A stretch of 64,000 bases of DNA from Natrialba taiwanensis DSM 12281 (GTDB lineage Archaea; Halobacteriota; Halobacteria; Halobacteriales; Natrialbaceae): NCBI RefSeq assembly GCF_000337595.1, contig NZ_AOIL01000012.1, positions 150,313-214,312 of the forward strand. The letters run 5' to 3'. How positions within the stretch are numbered: the stretch's first letter is position 1; the number at the start of each line of letters is the position of its first letter. A program made the translations under genes and the position numbers. Under the pieces are notes generated by a model that was given only the letters and a program-made list of their open reading frames with translations, did not search any database and was not told where the DNA came from. Shown here piece after piece: positions 46,623 through 54,947 of the stretch.

Positions 46623-46761
46623 CGTGAGAATGTACGCAAACATGGCTGCAAGCTAACCGCTTGGAAGCCACGTCTCGGATGGTGGCTCATCCGGGACATT
46701 TTCATGTCCGTTGTGGCTTCCGTCCTAATTGTTGATTGGTAGTGACTTATATCTACCGCTG
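46623..46761. repeat. Structured repeat element, copy A (candidate non-coding RNA)
   Basis: This 139-base element is homologous to 47746-47887. The outer stem GGAAGCCAC (46663-46671) pairs with GTGGCTTCC (46713-46721). Within it GTCTCGGATG (46672-46681) pairs with CATCCGGGAC (46688-46697) around a six-base loop, all ten positions pairing. A third hairpin pairs GGTAG (46738-46742) with CTACC (46753-46757). The strand of transcription is unknown. TTTATAT just upstream (46614-46620) would suit a plus-strand promoter, and a TATA-like string also lies inside the third hairpin on the minus strand. No protein is plausible here. Confidence 0.55.
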
Positions 46762-46773
46762 GGCGGCGGGAAG

Positions 46774-46864
46774 GAGCGTTCGTCCGCGAGAGAACTCGTG
46801 TCGCTCTGGGCCGAAAATCGCCGTTCGTACTAACGGCAGAGGACGCAGGGACGGTGTAGCCGTC
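46774..46864. other. Cluster of short hairpins after structured element A
   Basis: Three neighbouring hairpins are predicted by eye. GAGCG (46774-46778) pairs with CGCTC (46802-46806) and encloses GCGAG-AGAA-CTCGT (46786-46799). GCCGTT (46820-46825) pairs with AACGGC (46832-46837). GACGG (46850-46854) pairs with CCGTC (46860-46864). Further downstream ACTATTGCT (46986-46994) pairs with AGCAATAGT (47022-47030). The rest of the 46528-47126 gap has no gene. It might be the remainder of a longer structured RNA that starts with element A, or chance in GC-rich DNA. Confidence 0.35.
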
Positions 46865-47092
46865 TCGTGACCGGGTCCACGGACCGAAGCCGACAGCGAA
46901 ATCAGTGAACTTCGCGCTTGTCGGGTGCATCGCCGCGCCGGTCGAATCGGTCGCCTGGTTGAAGGCGATCCGATACGTGCGAGTCACTATTGCTCGAAAC
47001 AGCCGGACGGAATGCGAGTTCAGCAATAGTAGCTACCAGAGGCTGTCGAGGGAGGCGGGACGTGGACGTGAAAACGGAGTTGCAACTGGTGG

Positions 47093-47099
47093 ATTTAAG
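47093..47099 (+). promoter_or_regulatory. TATA-like box of the LURP-one-like gene
   Basis: ATTTAAG lies about 30 bases before the ATG at 47127. It is the only A/T-rich stretch of this size close to the gene. It would give an mRNA with a very short leader. Confidence 0.4.
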
Positions 47100-47126
47100 T
47101 CAGTATTAGAGAATGCTTGAAAACCA

Positions 47127-47705
47127 ATGACGCTGCCGAAGGACTACGATATCGCTGGGATCGACCTTGTGGACGATTCCTATACTGTCGAACAGAGCCT
47201 CGTCCGGAACAAATACAAAGCCGTTGATGCCGCCGGTAACACCGTTCTCAAAGGCAAACAGAAGATGTTCAAAATGAAAGAGGAGTTCCCCTTCACGGAC
47301 GGTGACGGAAACGATGTCTTCACCGTGAAGGCTGGCGGTATCATCGACGTTGCCGGTGACTACCTTCTCACGGATGCACAGACGGGTGAGGACCTGGTCG
47401 TCCTGGATAACGACTTCTCCATTTTTCAGGACACCTGGACGATCCGCGACGGCGATACCGACTCCAAACTCGCTGAAATCAATTCCCGCGGCGCACTGGT
47501 CACGCTGGCCCGCGGCCTCCCCTTCGGTGCACTCATTCCGCACAAGTACGAAATCACCGATGCCAACGGCGATCACGTCGGCTCTATCCACGGTCAGTTC
47601 TCATTTCGAGATCGATACGAAATCACGCTCGATGACGTTAGTACCGTTCCGAAAGAGCCGATCATGGCCGCTGCGATGGTTATCGACGCGATCCAGGGCA
47701 ACTAG
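47127..47705 (+). CDS. LURP-one-related (Tubby-like) protein
   Basis: This 192-residue protein begins MTLPKDYDIAGIDLVDD. Regularly spaced strands such as YTVEQSLVRNKYKAVDAAGN, FTVKAGGIIDVAGDY and HKYEITDANGDHVGSIHG match the 12-stranded LURP-one/scramblase-like barrel. It ends with a hydrophobic helix (IMAAAMVIDAI), as this fold usually does. The family's biochemical role is unknown in archaea. Its composition is less GC-rich than neighbouring genes. Structured repeats A and B flank it on both sides, so gene and repeats may form one module. Confidence 0.8.
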   Translation: MTLPKDYDIAGIDLVDDSYTVEQSLVRNKYKAVDAAGNTVLKGKQKMFKMKEEFPFTDGDGNDVFTVKAGGIIDVAGDYLLTDAQTGEDLVVLDNDFSIFQDTWTIRDGDTDSKLAEINSRGALVTLARGLPFGALIPHKYEITDANGDHVGSIHGQFSFRDRYEITLDDVSTVPKEPIMAAAMVIDAIQGN

Positions 47706-47745
47706 CTGTCGTACCGTTTCGGTTGCGGCCGCGTTCCTTCTCTCT

Positions 47746-47887
47746 CGTGAGAACGTACCCAATCGTGGCTGCAAACCCCATCAGCTTGGAAGCTACGTCT
47801 CGGCTGTCTCAACAGCCGGGACACTGTACGCTGGTTTAGCGGCTTCCGTTCTACTTATTGGACGGTAGCAACTCAGATCTACCGCTG
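47746..47887. repeat. Structured repeat element, copy B (candidate non-coding RNA)
   Basis: This 142-base homologue of the element at 46623 begins 41 bases after the LURP-one-like stop. GGAAGCTAC (47788-47796) pairs with GCGGCTTCC (47839-47847) with one mismatch. GTCTCGGCTG (47797-47806) pairs with CAGCCGGGAC (47813-47822), again all ten positions. One A-T pair of copy A is C-G here, a compensatory change. GGTAG (47864-47868) pairs with CTACC (47879-47883). Conserved single-strand blocks include CGTGAGAA, TGGCTGCAA and GCTTGGAAGC. The rest of the 47706-48082 gap holds only the dnaK promoter region. Confidence 0.55.
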
Positions 47888-48050
47888 AATAACTAGACGG
47901 ACGACAATTCCACGTCTCACCGATTGATAACACAATATCGGCCACCAGGCTTATCCGCTTCCATTCGTACTCGTCTGCGAAATCGCCCGACTGAACAGTG
48001 ACAACGGCGTGTCCAGAATTTTATTCGGCTCACGAGTCTGGCTAGTAACG

Positions 48051-48058
48051 CTTAAAAC
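48051..48058 (+). promoter_or_regulatory. TATA box of dnaK
   Basis: CTTAAAAC lies 26-30 bases before the dnaK ATG, at the right distance for a leaderless haloarchaeal transcript. It was found by eye; no heat-shock regulator site was identified. Confidence 0.45.
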
Positions 48059-48082
48059 AAAGTGCGCACAATACCCTCCACA

Positions 48083-50035
48083 ATGGCGAGCAACAAGATT
48101 CTCGGAATCGACCTCGGTACGACGAACAGCGCGTTCGCCGTCATGGAAGGCGGCGATCCGGAGATCATCGTCAACGCCGAAGGCGAACGGACGACCCCCT
48201 CCGTCGTCGCGTTCACCGACGACGACGAGCGGCTCGTTGGCAAACCCGCGAAGAACCAGGCGATCCAGAACCCCGAAAAGACGATCGCCTCGATCAAGCG
48301 CCACATCGGCGACGACGATTACACCGTCGATATCGAGGGCGAAGAGTACACTCCCGAGGAGATTTCGGCCATGATCCTCCAGAAGATCAAACGCGACGCC
48401 GAAGAGTACCTCGGCGACGACGTCGAGAAGGCCGTCATCACCGTCCCCGCGTACTTCTCCGACCGCCAGCGCCAGGCGACCAAGGACGCCGGCGAAATCG
48501 CCGGCTTCGACGTCGAGCGCATCATCAACGAGCCCACCGCCGCCTCGATGGCCTACGGGCTCGAAGACGACGCCGACCAGACCGTTCTCGTCTACGACCT
48601 CGGTGGCGGGACCTTCGACGTTTCCATTCTCGACCTCGGCGGCGGCGTCTACGAAGTCGTCGCAACGAACGGGGACAACGACCTCGGCGGCGACGACTGG
48701 GACGAAGCCATCATCGACTACCTCGCCGACGAGTTCGAGGGCGACCACGGCATCGACCTCCGCGAGGACCGCCAGGCCCTCCAGCGGCTCAAGGACGCCG
48801 CCGAGGAAGCCAAGATCGAACTCAGCAGTCGGAAAGAGACGGAGATCAACCTGCCCTTTATCACGGCCACCGACGACGGCCCGATCCACCTCGAAGAATC
48901 GCTCACGCGCGCGAAGTTCGAATCCCTGACCCAGGACCTCATCGAGCGCACCGTCGAGCCGACCGAGCAGGCGCTCGAAGACGCCGGCTACGAGAAAGAC
49001 GACATCGACGAAGTCCTCCTCGTCGGCGGCTCCACGCGGATGCCCCAGGTCGCCGAGAAGGTCGAAGAACTCGCCGGCCAGGAACCGCAGAAGAACGTCA
49101 ACCCCGACGAAGCCGTCGCGCTCGGCGCGGCCATCCAGGGCGGCGTCCTCGGCGGCGAGGTCGACGACATCGTCCTGCTGGACGTGACGCCGCTCTCGCT
49201 GGGTATCGAAGTCAAGGGTGGTCTCTTCGAACGCCTCATCGAGAAGAACACGACCATCCCGACCGAGGAGTCGAAGATCTTCACCACCGCCGCGGACAAC
49301 CAGACCACGGTCCAGGTCCGGGTCTTCCAGGGCGAACGCGAACTCGCGGAGAAGAACGAACTGCTCGGCGAGTTCCACCTGACCGGTATCCCACCGGCAC
49401 CCGCGGGAACGCCGCAGATCGAGGTCACCTTCAGTATCGACGAAAACGGTATCGTCAACGTCTCTGCCGAGGACAAGGGCAGCGGCGAAACCGAGGAGAT
49501 CACCATCGAGGGCGGCGCTGGCCTCTCCGACGCCGAAATCGACGAGATGCAGCAGGAAGCCGAAAAGCACGCCGAAGAAGACGAGAAGAAGCGCCAGCGC
49601 ATCGAGGCGCGGAACACGGCCGAAGCGACGATTCAGCGCGCCGAAACCCTCCTCGAAGAGAACGAGGAGGCGGTCGACGACGGCCTGCGCGGCGACATCG
49701 AGGCGGCTATCGAAGAACTCGAGGCGACGATCGACGACGACGAGGCGACGGCCGAGGACATCGAGGCCGCAACCGAAGAACTGAGCACCGAACTGCAGGA
49801 GATTGGCAAGCAGATGTATCAGGAAGCCGGCGCAGGTGGAGCCGGTGGCGCTGGCGGCGCTGGCGGTGCCGGCGCAGCGGGCGGTGCTGGTGCAGCTGGT
49901 GCCGGCGGCATGGGTGGCATGGGCGGCGGCCCCAACCCAGGCCCGAGTGGCACTGCCGGCGGTGACGACGAAGAGTTCGTCGACGCCGACTTCGAGGACG
50001 TTGACTTCGAAGTCGAGGACGAAGACGACGAGTAA
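48083..50035 (+). CDS. dnaK: Molecular chaperone DnaK (Hsp70)
   Basis: This is the ATP-driven chaperone, 650 residues. The nucleotide-binding domain shows [38 protein letters not shown] and [13 protein letters not shown]. The substrate-binding domain follows from about residue 370, with the lid helices after it. The C-terminal tail is a Gly/Ala/Met-rich run, then an acidic end [10 protein letters not shown]. The ATG at 48083 (MASNKILG) is standard. A TATA box lies upstream and a T-rich stretch follows the stop. dnaJ lies 1.3 kb downstream, separated by an SDR gene on the other strand; grpE is not in the window. Confidence 0.98.
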   Translation: MASNKILGIDLGTTNSAFAVMEGGDPEIIVNAEGERTTPSVVAFTDDDERLVGKPAKNQAIQNPEKTIASIKRHIGDDDYTVDIEGEEYTPEEISAMILQKIKRDAEEYLGDDVEKAVITVPAYFSDRQRQATKDAGEIAGFDVERIINEPTAASMAYGLEDDADQTVLVYDLGGGTFDVSILDLGGGVYEVVATNGDNDLGGDDWDEAIIDYLADEFEGDHGIDLREDRQALQRLKDAAEEAKIELSSRKETEINLPFITATDDGPIHLEESLTRAKFESLTQDLIERTVEPTEQALEDAGYEKDDIDEVLLVGGSTRMPQVAEKVEELAGQEPQKNVNPDEAVALGAAIQGGVLGGEVDDIVLLDVTPLSLGIEVKGGLFERLIEKNTTIPTEESKIFTTAADNQTTVQVRVFQGERELAEKNELLGEFHLTGIPPAPAGTPQIEVTFSIDENGIVNVSAEDKGSGETEEITIEGGAGLSDAEIDEMQQEAEKHAEEDEKKRQRIEARNTAEATIQRAETLLEENEEAVDDGLRGDIEAAIEELEATIDDDEATAEDIEAATEELSTELQEIGKQMYQEAGAGGAGGAGGAGGAGAAGGAGAAGAGGMGGMGGGPNPGPSGTAGGDDEEFVDADFEDVDFEVEDEDDE

Positions 50036-50060
50036 CGGTCTCTAACTGCGATTGCGAGCG

Positions 50061-50075
50061 GTTTTCTTCGTTTTA
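50061..50075 (+). terminator. T-rich transcription terminator after dnaK
   Basis: GTTTTCTTCGTTTTA lies 25 bases after the dnaK stop. Oligo-T stretches are the usual signal for archaeal RNA polymerase to stop. Support is by composition only. Confidence 0.45.
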
Positions 50076-50301
50076 CTCTAGCGGCGCGATTGAATCCAAC
50101 GCGGCTGTCACGGGAGCCGAAATGAACTCTGCTGTTCCCGATCCGCCGACAGCGCCGGCGTTGACAGTGACGTGAACTCGGGATCGGGAGTAACGGACCT
50201 TTTTCTCCCTATTTCACCCACTTCCTGCCGCGTTCTCCCGCTTTTGATCGGTAAACGCGCCGCTCGATTCCCGGGATTCGGCGGGGCGGAAGCGGCGGTT
50301 T

Positions 50302-51087
50302 TCAGTTGTCTTTGCAACCCCAGCCGAATGCCGTCCAGCCGCCATCAGCGGTGAGCACTTCGCCGGTCACGAACGTCTCGTCGGAGGCGAGGAACTCAAC
50401 GCAGTTTGCGACCTCGTCCGGCGTCCCGAACCGGTCGAGCGGCGTCCGATCCCTGATATCCTGTTGGTCGAATCCGGTATCGTCCTGGGCTTGTTCGACC
50501 ATCTCGGTCATGATATATCCCGGTGCGAGAGCGTTCACGTGGATATCGTGTTCCGCCCATTCGACGGCGAGACACCGGGTGAGGTTGTTCACACCGCCTT
50601 TCGTCGTATTGTAGGGCGTTCGATCCTGTTGTCCCATCTGGCCCATCATGCTCGAAATATTGACGATGTGGCCGCCGTCTCCCTGGTCGATCATTTGGGT
50701 GCCCGCTGCCTGTGCACAGAAGAAGACGCCCGTGAGATTCACGTCGACGACCCGCTGCCAATCCGCGGCCGACATCTCCTCTGCAGGACCGCGGATGTTG
50801 ATCCCCGCGTTGTTTACCAGCACGTCGAGACGACCGAACCGGTCGACGGTTTCGTCGATCAGATTTTCGACGGACGACTTCTCGCTCACGTCGACTTCGA
50901 CCGCGTGAGCCGTGCCGTCGTAGTCGTTCTCCTCGAACTCGTCGACAACCTGTTTACAATCCGCAAGCGACCGCGAGCAGATAACGACGTTATCGCCGGT
51001 TTCCGCGAACCGTTCTGCAATTCGCTGTCCGAGTCCTCTCGTCGAACCCGTTACGATCACCGTTCGTGTCTCCGATTGGGGAGCCAT
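50302..51087 (-). CDS. Short-chain dehydrogenase/reductase (SDR)
   Basis: This 261-residue oxidoreductase has the classical SDR fold. TVIVTGSTRGLGQRIAERF is the TGxxxGxG cofactor loop, NNAGINIRG follows strand 4, and the catalytic triad is Ser (ISSMMGQM), Tyr and Lys (YNTTKGGVNN). APGYIMTEM and a C-terminal ADGGWTAFGWG match glucose 1-dehydrogenase / 3-oxoacyl-ACP-reductase-like members. The substrate cannot be read from the sequence. It is unusual that it sits between dnaK and dnaJ on the opposite strand. Confidence 0.93.
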   Translation of the reverse strand: MAPQSETRTVIVTGSTRGLGQRIAERFAETGDNVVICSRSLADCKQVVDEFEENDYDGTAHAVEVDVSEKSSVENLIDETVDRFGRLDVLVNNAGINIRGPAEEMSAADWQRVVDVNLTGVFFCAQAAGTQMIDQGDGGHIVNISSMMGQMGQQDRTPYNTTKGGVNNLTRCLAVEWAEHDIHVNALAPGYIMTEMVEQAQDDTGFDQQDIRDRTPLDRFGTPDEVANCVEFLASDETFVTGEVLTADGGWTAFGWGCKDN

Positions 51088-51312
51088 ACTATCGCTGATG
51101 GCCCGACCTATCCACTTACGTATTGTGTCTTGTGATCGTGACTATCCAGACAGGAAAGAGTCAGCGGCGGATCGTCTCCCAGCACGGAGTGTCCCGAGTT
51201 CAGCCGCCAGGTGTCCGATCGGGTGACGAGTGTACTGGAGACAAGCCACGGGCGATCGTTTTCGGGGAACGGTCGTTTCAAGTGGCTCAACCGAGTATCG
51301 GTGGAACAACGA

Positions 51313-52485
51313 ATGAGCGAGGACTTCTACGACGTACTCGGTGTGAGTCCAGACGCGGACACCGAGGAGATCAAACAGGCGTACCGGAAGAAGGCCACGG
51401 AGTACCATCCGGACGTCAGCGACGACCCGGACGCCGAGGAGAAGTTCAAGAAAATCCAGAAGGCAAAGCAGGTCCTGACCGACGAGGAAAAGCGCCAGGC
51501 CTACGATCGCATGGGCCACGACCGCTACGAACAGGCCGAGAAACACGGCTTCGATGCCAGCGAGGGCGGCATGGGTGGCGGTATGGGCGGCGGCCCGTTC
51601 GGCGGCATGGGCGGTGGCGGCATGGGTGGCGGCGGTCTCGGCGACATCTTCGAGCAGGTCTTCGGGGGCGGCGGCCGCGGCGGCGGTCGGGGTCGCCGTC
51701 GGCCCCAGAAGGGCCGCGATCTGCGCACCGAACTCGATATCGAACTCGAGGAGGCCTTCGAGGGCATCGAGAAGCAGTTCTCCGTCGAGCGCCCCGAGGA
51801 GTGCGATGACTGCGGCGGGGAGGGCCATCCGCCGGACGCCGAGTCCCGGACTTGCCCGGAATGTCAGGGTCGCGGGCAGGTGACGCAGGTTCAGCAGACG
51901 CCGCTCGGCCGCGTCCAGCAGACGACGACCTGCCCGCAGTGTGAGGGCGAGGGGACCCTCTACTCGGAGAGCTGTGACGCCTGTCGCGGCGAGGGCTACG
52001 TCCGCAACGAGGCGACGCTCACTGTCGAGGTGCCGGCGGGCATTCAGGAGGGCCAGACGCTCCGGATGGAGGGCGAAGGTGCACCCAGTCCTGACGGCGG
52101 CCCACACGGCGACCTGCTGATCGACGTTGCGATCCGCGAGCACGACGAGTTCGAGCGCGACGGGGACGACCTGCGCTACCGGCTGCCGATTTCGTTCCCG
52201 CAGGCGACCTTCGGCGACACGATCGAGGTGCCGACGCTCGACGGGGCCGTCGAGTTCGACGTGCCGCGGGGGACCCAGAGCGGGGAGACGTTCCGGATAC
52301 AGGGCAAGGGGATGCCGCGACTGCGGCGGCGCGGGCAGGGCGATCTCTACGTGAAGGTGCAAGTCGTCACGCCGGACTCGCTCAACGAGGAGCAACGCGA
52401 GGCCCTGGAGGCGTTTGCCGAGGCGGGCGGCGACGAAATCGAGGTCAACGAAGGCTTCTTCGAGCGGATCAAGCGCGCGTTCTGA
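51313..52485 (+). CDS. dnaJ: Chaperone protein DnaJ (Hsp40)
   Basis: DnaJ stimulates the DnaK ATPase and delivers unfolded proteins. This 390-residue protein has a J domain with YHPDVS (HPD motif) and a Gly/Met-rich linker. Four zinc-finger repeats follow: CDDCGGEG, CPECQGRG, CPQCEGEG and CDACRGEG. The C-terminal substrate domain is complete. ATG at 51313 begins MSEDFYDVLGVSPDAD. It is the true partner of the dnaK at 48083. Confidence 0.97.
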   Translation: MSEDFYDVLGVSPDADTEEIKQAYRKKATEYHPDVSDDPDAEEKFKKIQKAKQVLTDEEKRQAYDRMGHDRYEQAEKHGFDASEGGMGGGMGGGPFGGMGGGGMGGGGLGDIFEQVFGGGGRGGGRGRRRPQKGRDLRTELDIELEEAFEGIEKQFSVERPEECDDCGGEGHPPDAESRTCPECQGRGQVTQVQQTPLGRVQQTTTCPQCEGEGTLYSESCDACRGEGYVRNEATLTVEVPAGIQEGQTLRMEGEGAPSPDGGPHGDLLIDVAIREHDEFERDGDDLRYRLPISFPQATFGDTIEVPTLDGAVEFDVPRGTQSGETFRIQGKGMPRLRRRGQGDLYVKVQVVTPDSLNEEQREALEAFAEAGGDEIEVNEGFFERIKRAF

Positions 52486-52526
52486 GCGACGACTCGGCGC
52501 TCGCTCGGCCGCTCGTTTCGGCGCGC

Positions 52527-52532
52527 TTTTTT
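52527..52532 (+). terminator. T-run after dnaJ
   Basis: TTTTTT follows 40 bases after the dnaJ stop in GC-rich DNA, just before the next gene starts at 52556. It is a plausible archaeal terminator. Confidence 0.4.
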
Positions 52533-52555
52533 CATCGCGGGACCCAGTGCCGGGT

Positions 52556-53320
52556 ATGACCGAGCGTGTCGCGACAGTCGACGAGTTGTTCGGCAGGGAC
52601 CGCCGCGGTGACCGAACGGTCCTCGTCGACGGAACGGGCCGCGAGTTCGACGCACACTGGCTGTGTACGACGACCTGGAAGGCCGGCAACTTCCTGCGAC
52701 ACGCGGGCGTTCACGAGGGGACGACCGTCGGCGTCGTCGGCAGCGGCCCGCTCGCCCTACTCGCGTGTTTCGGGACGACGCTGCTCGGCGGCAAGACGCA
52801 CTTCGAACCGCCGGCCGACCTCGGCGACGCGGACGACCTGCAGGCGCTGGTCGCACCCGTCGACGATATAGAGGCAGGACGCTACGACCTGCCGCGGGGA
52901 ACCGGCAAACTCGGATACGGCGACGAGCCGACCACACCGGGTGTCAGGCACTTCGATGCCGGCCTTTGGAGCGAGAATCCGTCGTTTCCGCCGCAGATGC
53001 TCGATCCAGACACGGCGCTACTGACCGACGGCGAGCAGACGGTGAGCCACGCGAGTGCACTCGAGACTGCGCGGGCGGTCATCGACGAGTTCGAACTCGA
53101 GGCCGGCAAGCGCGTCGTCGTCCGCGAGTCGCTCGCCGACCCGCGAGTCGCGGTCGCGGGCGTTCTCGCACCGCTGCTCGCGAAGGCCGTGGTCGTCCTT
53201 CCGGCAGACGGGGACCCGCCCGAATTGGCCCCTGCGGACGAGCGTGGGGCGATCGCCGTCTCACGGACGACACGACCGGAACGCATACAAGTCGATCCGG
53301 CTACGATATCGCTCTTGTAA
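52556..53320 (+). CDS. Truncated AMP-binding-like haloarchaeal protein
   Basis: This 254-residue protein begins MTERVATVDELFGRD. The pattern EFDAHWLCTTTWKAGNFLRH, then GTTVGVVGSGPLALLACFGTTLLGG, is like the first subdomain of acyl-CoA/AMP-forming ligases (ANL superfamily), where a helix follows xGDxVxVxxxN. The ATP-binding P-loop (YTSGTTG) and the C-terminal domain are absent, so it is probably not a ligase. The second half has no recognisable fold. The likeness is weak. Confidence 0.6.
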   Translation: MTERVATVDELFGRDRRGDRTVLVDGTGREFDAHWLCTTTWKAGNFLRHAGVHEGTTVGVVGSGPLALLACFGTTLLGGKTHFEPPADLGDADDLQALVAPVDDIEAGRYDLPRGTGKLGYGDEPTTPGVRHFDAGLWSENPSFPPQMLDPDTALLTDGEQTVSHASALETARAVIDEFELEAGKRVVVRESLADPRVAVAGVLAPLLAKAVVVLPADGDPPELAPADERGAIAVSRTTRPERIQVDPATISLL

Positions 53321-53395
53321 CGCGTCACACCGCGGCGCGAACGCATAATAATTCGGACAAAATCATTTAACTGCACGTTCGTCTATACGTGACGT

Positions 53396-53965
53396 ATGGC
53401 AGATGTTGCTATCGTCGGCGGGGGTCCCGCCGGCCTAAGCGCCGCCCTTTTCACTGCAAAGAACGGTCTCGAGACGGTCGTTTTCGACATTGACGAGACC
53501 TGGATGCACAAGGCCCACCTGTTCAACTACCTCGGCGTCCGCAGTCTCAGCGGGGACGAGTTCCTCGAAATCGCCCGCGGACAGGTCGAGGACCGCGGCG
53601 GTTCGATCAACGGCGATGAACCGGTCGTCGGCATCGAACGGACGGACGAGAGCTTCCACATCGAAACCGAGGCCGACGAGTACGAGGCGACCTACGTCGT
53701 GCTCGCGACCGGAGCCGACCGATCGCTCGCGGAAGAACTCGATCTCGCGTTCGACGACGAGGACACGGTCGACGTGGATCTCGACATGGAAACGAGCGTC
53801 GACGACCTGTACGCGACGGGTGCGATGGTACGCGCCGAAGAGTGGCAAGCCGTGATCGCGGCCGGCGACGGTGGCTCGGCGGCGCTCGACATCCTCAGCA
53901 AGGAAAAAGGAGAACACTTCCACGACTTCGATACGCCCGCCGACGTGCCGTCGCTCAGCGAGTGA
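53396..53965 (+). CDS. Short FAD-dependent oxidoreductase (half-length thioredoxin-reductase-like)
   Basis: This 189-residue flavoprotein begins MADVAIVGGGPAGLSAALFTA, the GxGxxG FAD-binding turn. YVVLATGADRS is the ATG motif, and VDLDMETSVDDLYATGAM matches the GDVAG-type C-terminal FAD contact in altered form. The NAD(P)H domain and the CxxC redox pair of thioredoxin reductase are missing. It may be a flavin-binding partner or a specialised reductase. An A/T-rich CATTTAAC box lies about 30 bases upstream. Confidence 0.8.
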   Translation: MADVAIVGGGPAGLSAALFTAKNGLETVVFDIDETWMHKAHLFNYLGVRSLSGDEFLEIARGQVEDRGGSINGDEPVVGIERTDESFHIETEADEYEATYVVLATGADRSLAEELDLAFDDEDTVDVDLDMETSVDDLYATGAMVRAEEWQAVIAAGDGGSAALDILSKEKGEHFHDFDTPADVPSLSE

Positions 53966-54040
53966 GCGGCCGCTACCGCCACTCCACGGCCTGCACGTTC
54001 GGGCCCCGCGACTAATTCCCTGCTCGGTGGACGAACGCAC

Positions 54041-54550
54041 ATGGAGTTCACCGACTTCGAGGACGTGTTCGTCCACAAACTCGCCCAGCAGTACTACATC
54101 GAACAGGAACTCGTCGGCACGCTCGACGAGATGGCGATCAACACGACCAACGACCGGCTGAGCGACGGGTTCGCCGATCACCGCGACGAAACCCGAACCC
54201 AGGTCGGGCGGATCGAAGACGTGTTCGTGGCCCTCGATCGGCCCGCAGAGGCCAGAGACGCACCCGTCCTCGACGCGCTCGAGGAGGAGCGAACCGAACT
54301 CGAACAGGCCATCACGGACGACGACCTGCTGAATATGGTCTACCTGAACGCGGGGATGATGACCGAACGCATCGAGATGAGCGCCTACGAAGGGTTGTCG
54401 ATGATGGCGGATCGACTCGAGTACGACAGGGCGGTCACCGCCCCGCTCGAATCGAACTACGACGAGGAGAAATCGGCCTACCGCGAACTCGACACGATGG
54501 CGACGGCCTCGGAACTGAAATCGCTGTGGGATCGGCTGACCCCGTCGTAA
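54041..54550 (+). CDS. DUF892/YciF-type ferritin-like protein
   Basis: This 169-residue protein is a four-helix bundle. FEDVFVHKLAQQYYIEQELVGTL, RDETRTQVGRIEDVF, LNAGMMTERIEMSAYEGLS and NYDEEKSAYRELD carry the regularly placed Glu and His residues of the DUF892 (YciE/YciF) family. Such proteins bind a di-iron centre and are linked to stress response. It lies 75 bases after the flavoprotein gene, so a shared redox role is possible but unproven. Confidence 0.85.
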   Translation: MEFTDFEDVFVHKLAQQYYIEQELVGTLDEMAINTTNDRLSDGFADHRDETRTQVGRIEDVFVALDRPAEARDAPVLDALEEERTELEQAITDDDLLNMVYLNAGMMTERIEMSAYEGLSMMADRLEYDRAVTAPLESNYDEEKSAYRELDTMATASELKSLWDRLTPS

Positions 54551-54636
54551 CCGATCGGATCGAACCGCCGTTTCTCGCCGCAGGCCCCTGCCGGTCGACC
54601 CGTCGACTACAAGAGACCGCGCGCCAAACTCCCCGT

Positions 54637-54918
54637 GTGCAACTCGAGTGCGTCTTCTTCGGCCCGTTCCGCGACGCCGTCGGCACGAAAACCGTCCACT
54701 ACGAGACGACCGCCGAAACCGTCGGCGACCTCCTTCGCGAACTCGAAGCCGACGTTCCAGAACTCGACGGTGAACTCGTCGCCGCCGACGACTCGGAACT
54801 CGCGGGCGATACCGTCGTGACGCTCGACAAGCGAAATGTCATGCATATCGACGGACTGGCGACGCGAGTTCAAGAGGGCGACGTGATCCGACTCGTGCCG
54901 TCCGTGTACGGCGGTTGA
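54637..54918 (+). CDS. Small ubiquitin-like modifier / MoaD-type sulfur carrier (SAMP-like)
   Basis: This 93-residue protein begins with GTG as (V)QLECVFFGPFRDAVGTKTV. It has the beta-grasp pattern VGDLLRELEADVP and ends VPSVYGG. The C-terminal diglycine is the hallmark of MoaD and of haloarchaeal SAMPs, which act as sulfur carriers for molybdo- or tungsto-pterin and as protein tags. The convergent gene 29 bases downstream encodes an aldehyde ferredoxin oxidoreductase that needs tungstopterin, which favours a cofactor role. No other in-frame start was plausible close to the fold. Confidence 0.85.
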   Translation: MQLECVFFGPFRDAVGTKTVHYETTAETVGDLLRELEADVPELDGELVAADDSELAGDTVVTLDKRNVMHIDGLATRVQEGDVIRLVPSVYGG

Positions 54919-54947
54919 CCGGCAAGCGTCGAGCGGCACGTGGCGAG

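Noticed and set aside
46600-46900. Possible RNase P or 7S (SRP) RNA
   Set aside because: The hairpin-rich stretch prompted the check, but the conserved blocks of those RNAs were not found, and the length and order of helices do not match.
46598-47026. A 142-codon reading frame on the minus strand between the zinc-ribbon gene and the LURP-one-like gene
   Set aside because: The predicted protein is basic and rich in Arg, Thr and Ser, unlike haloarchaeal proteins, and it overlaps the structured element. It is probably not a gene.
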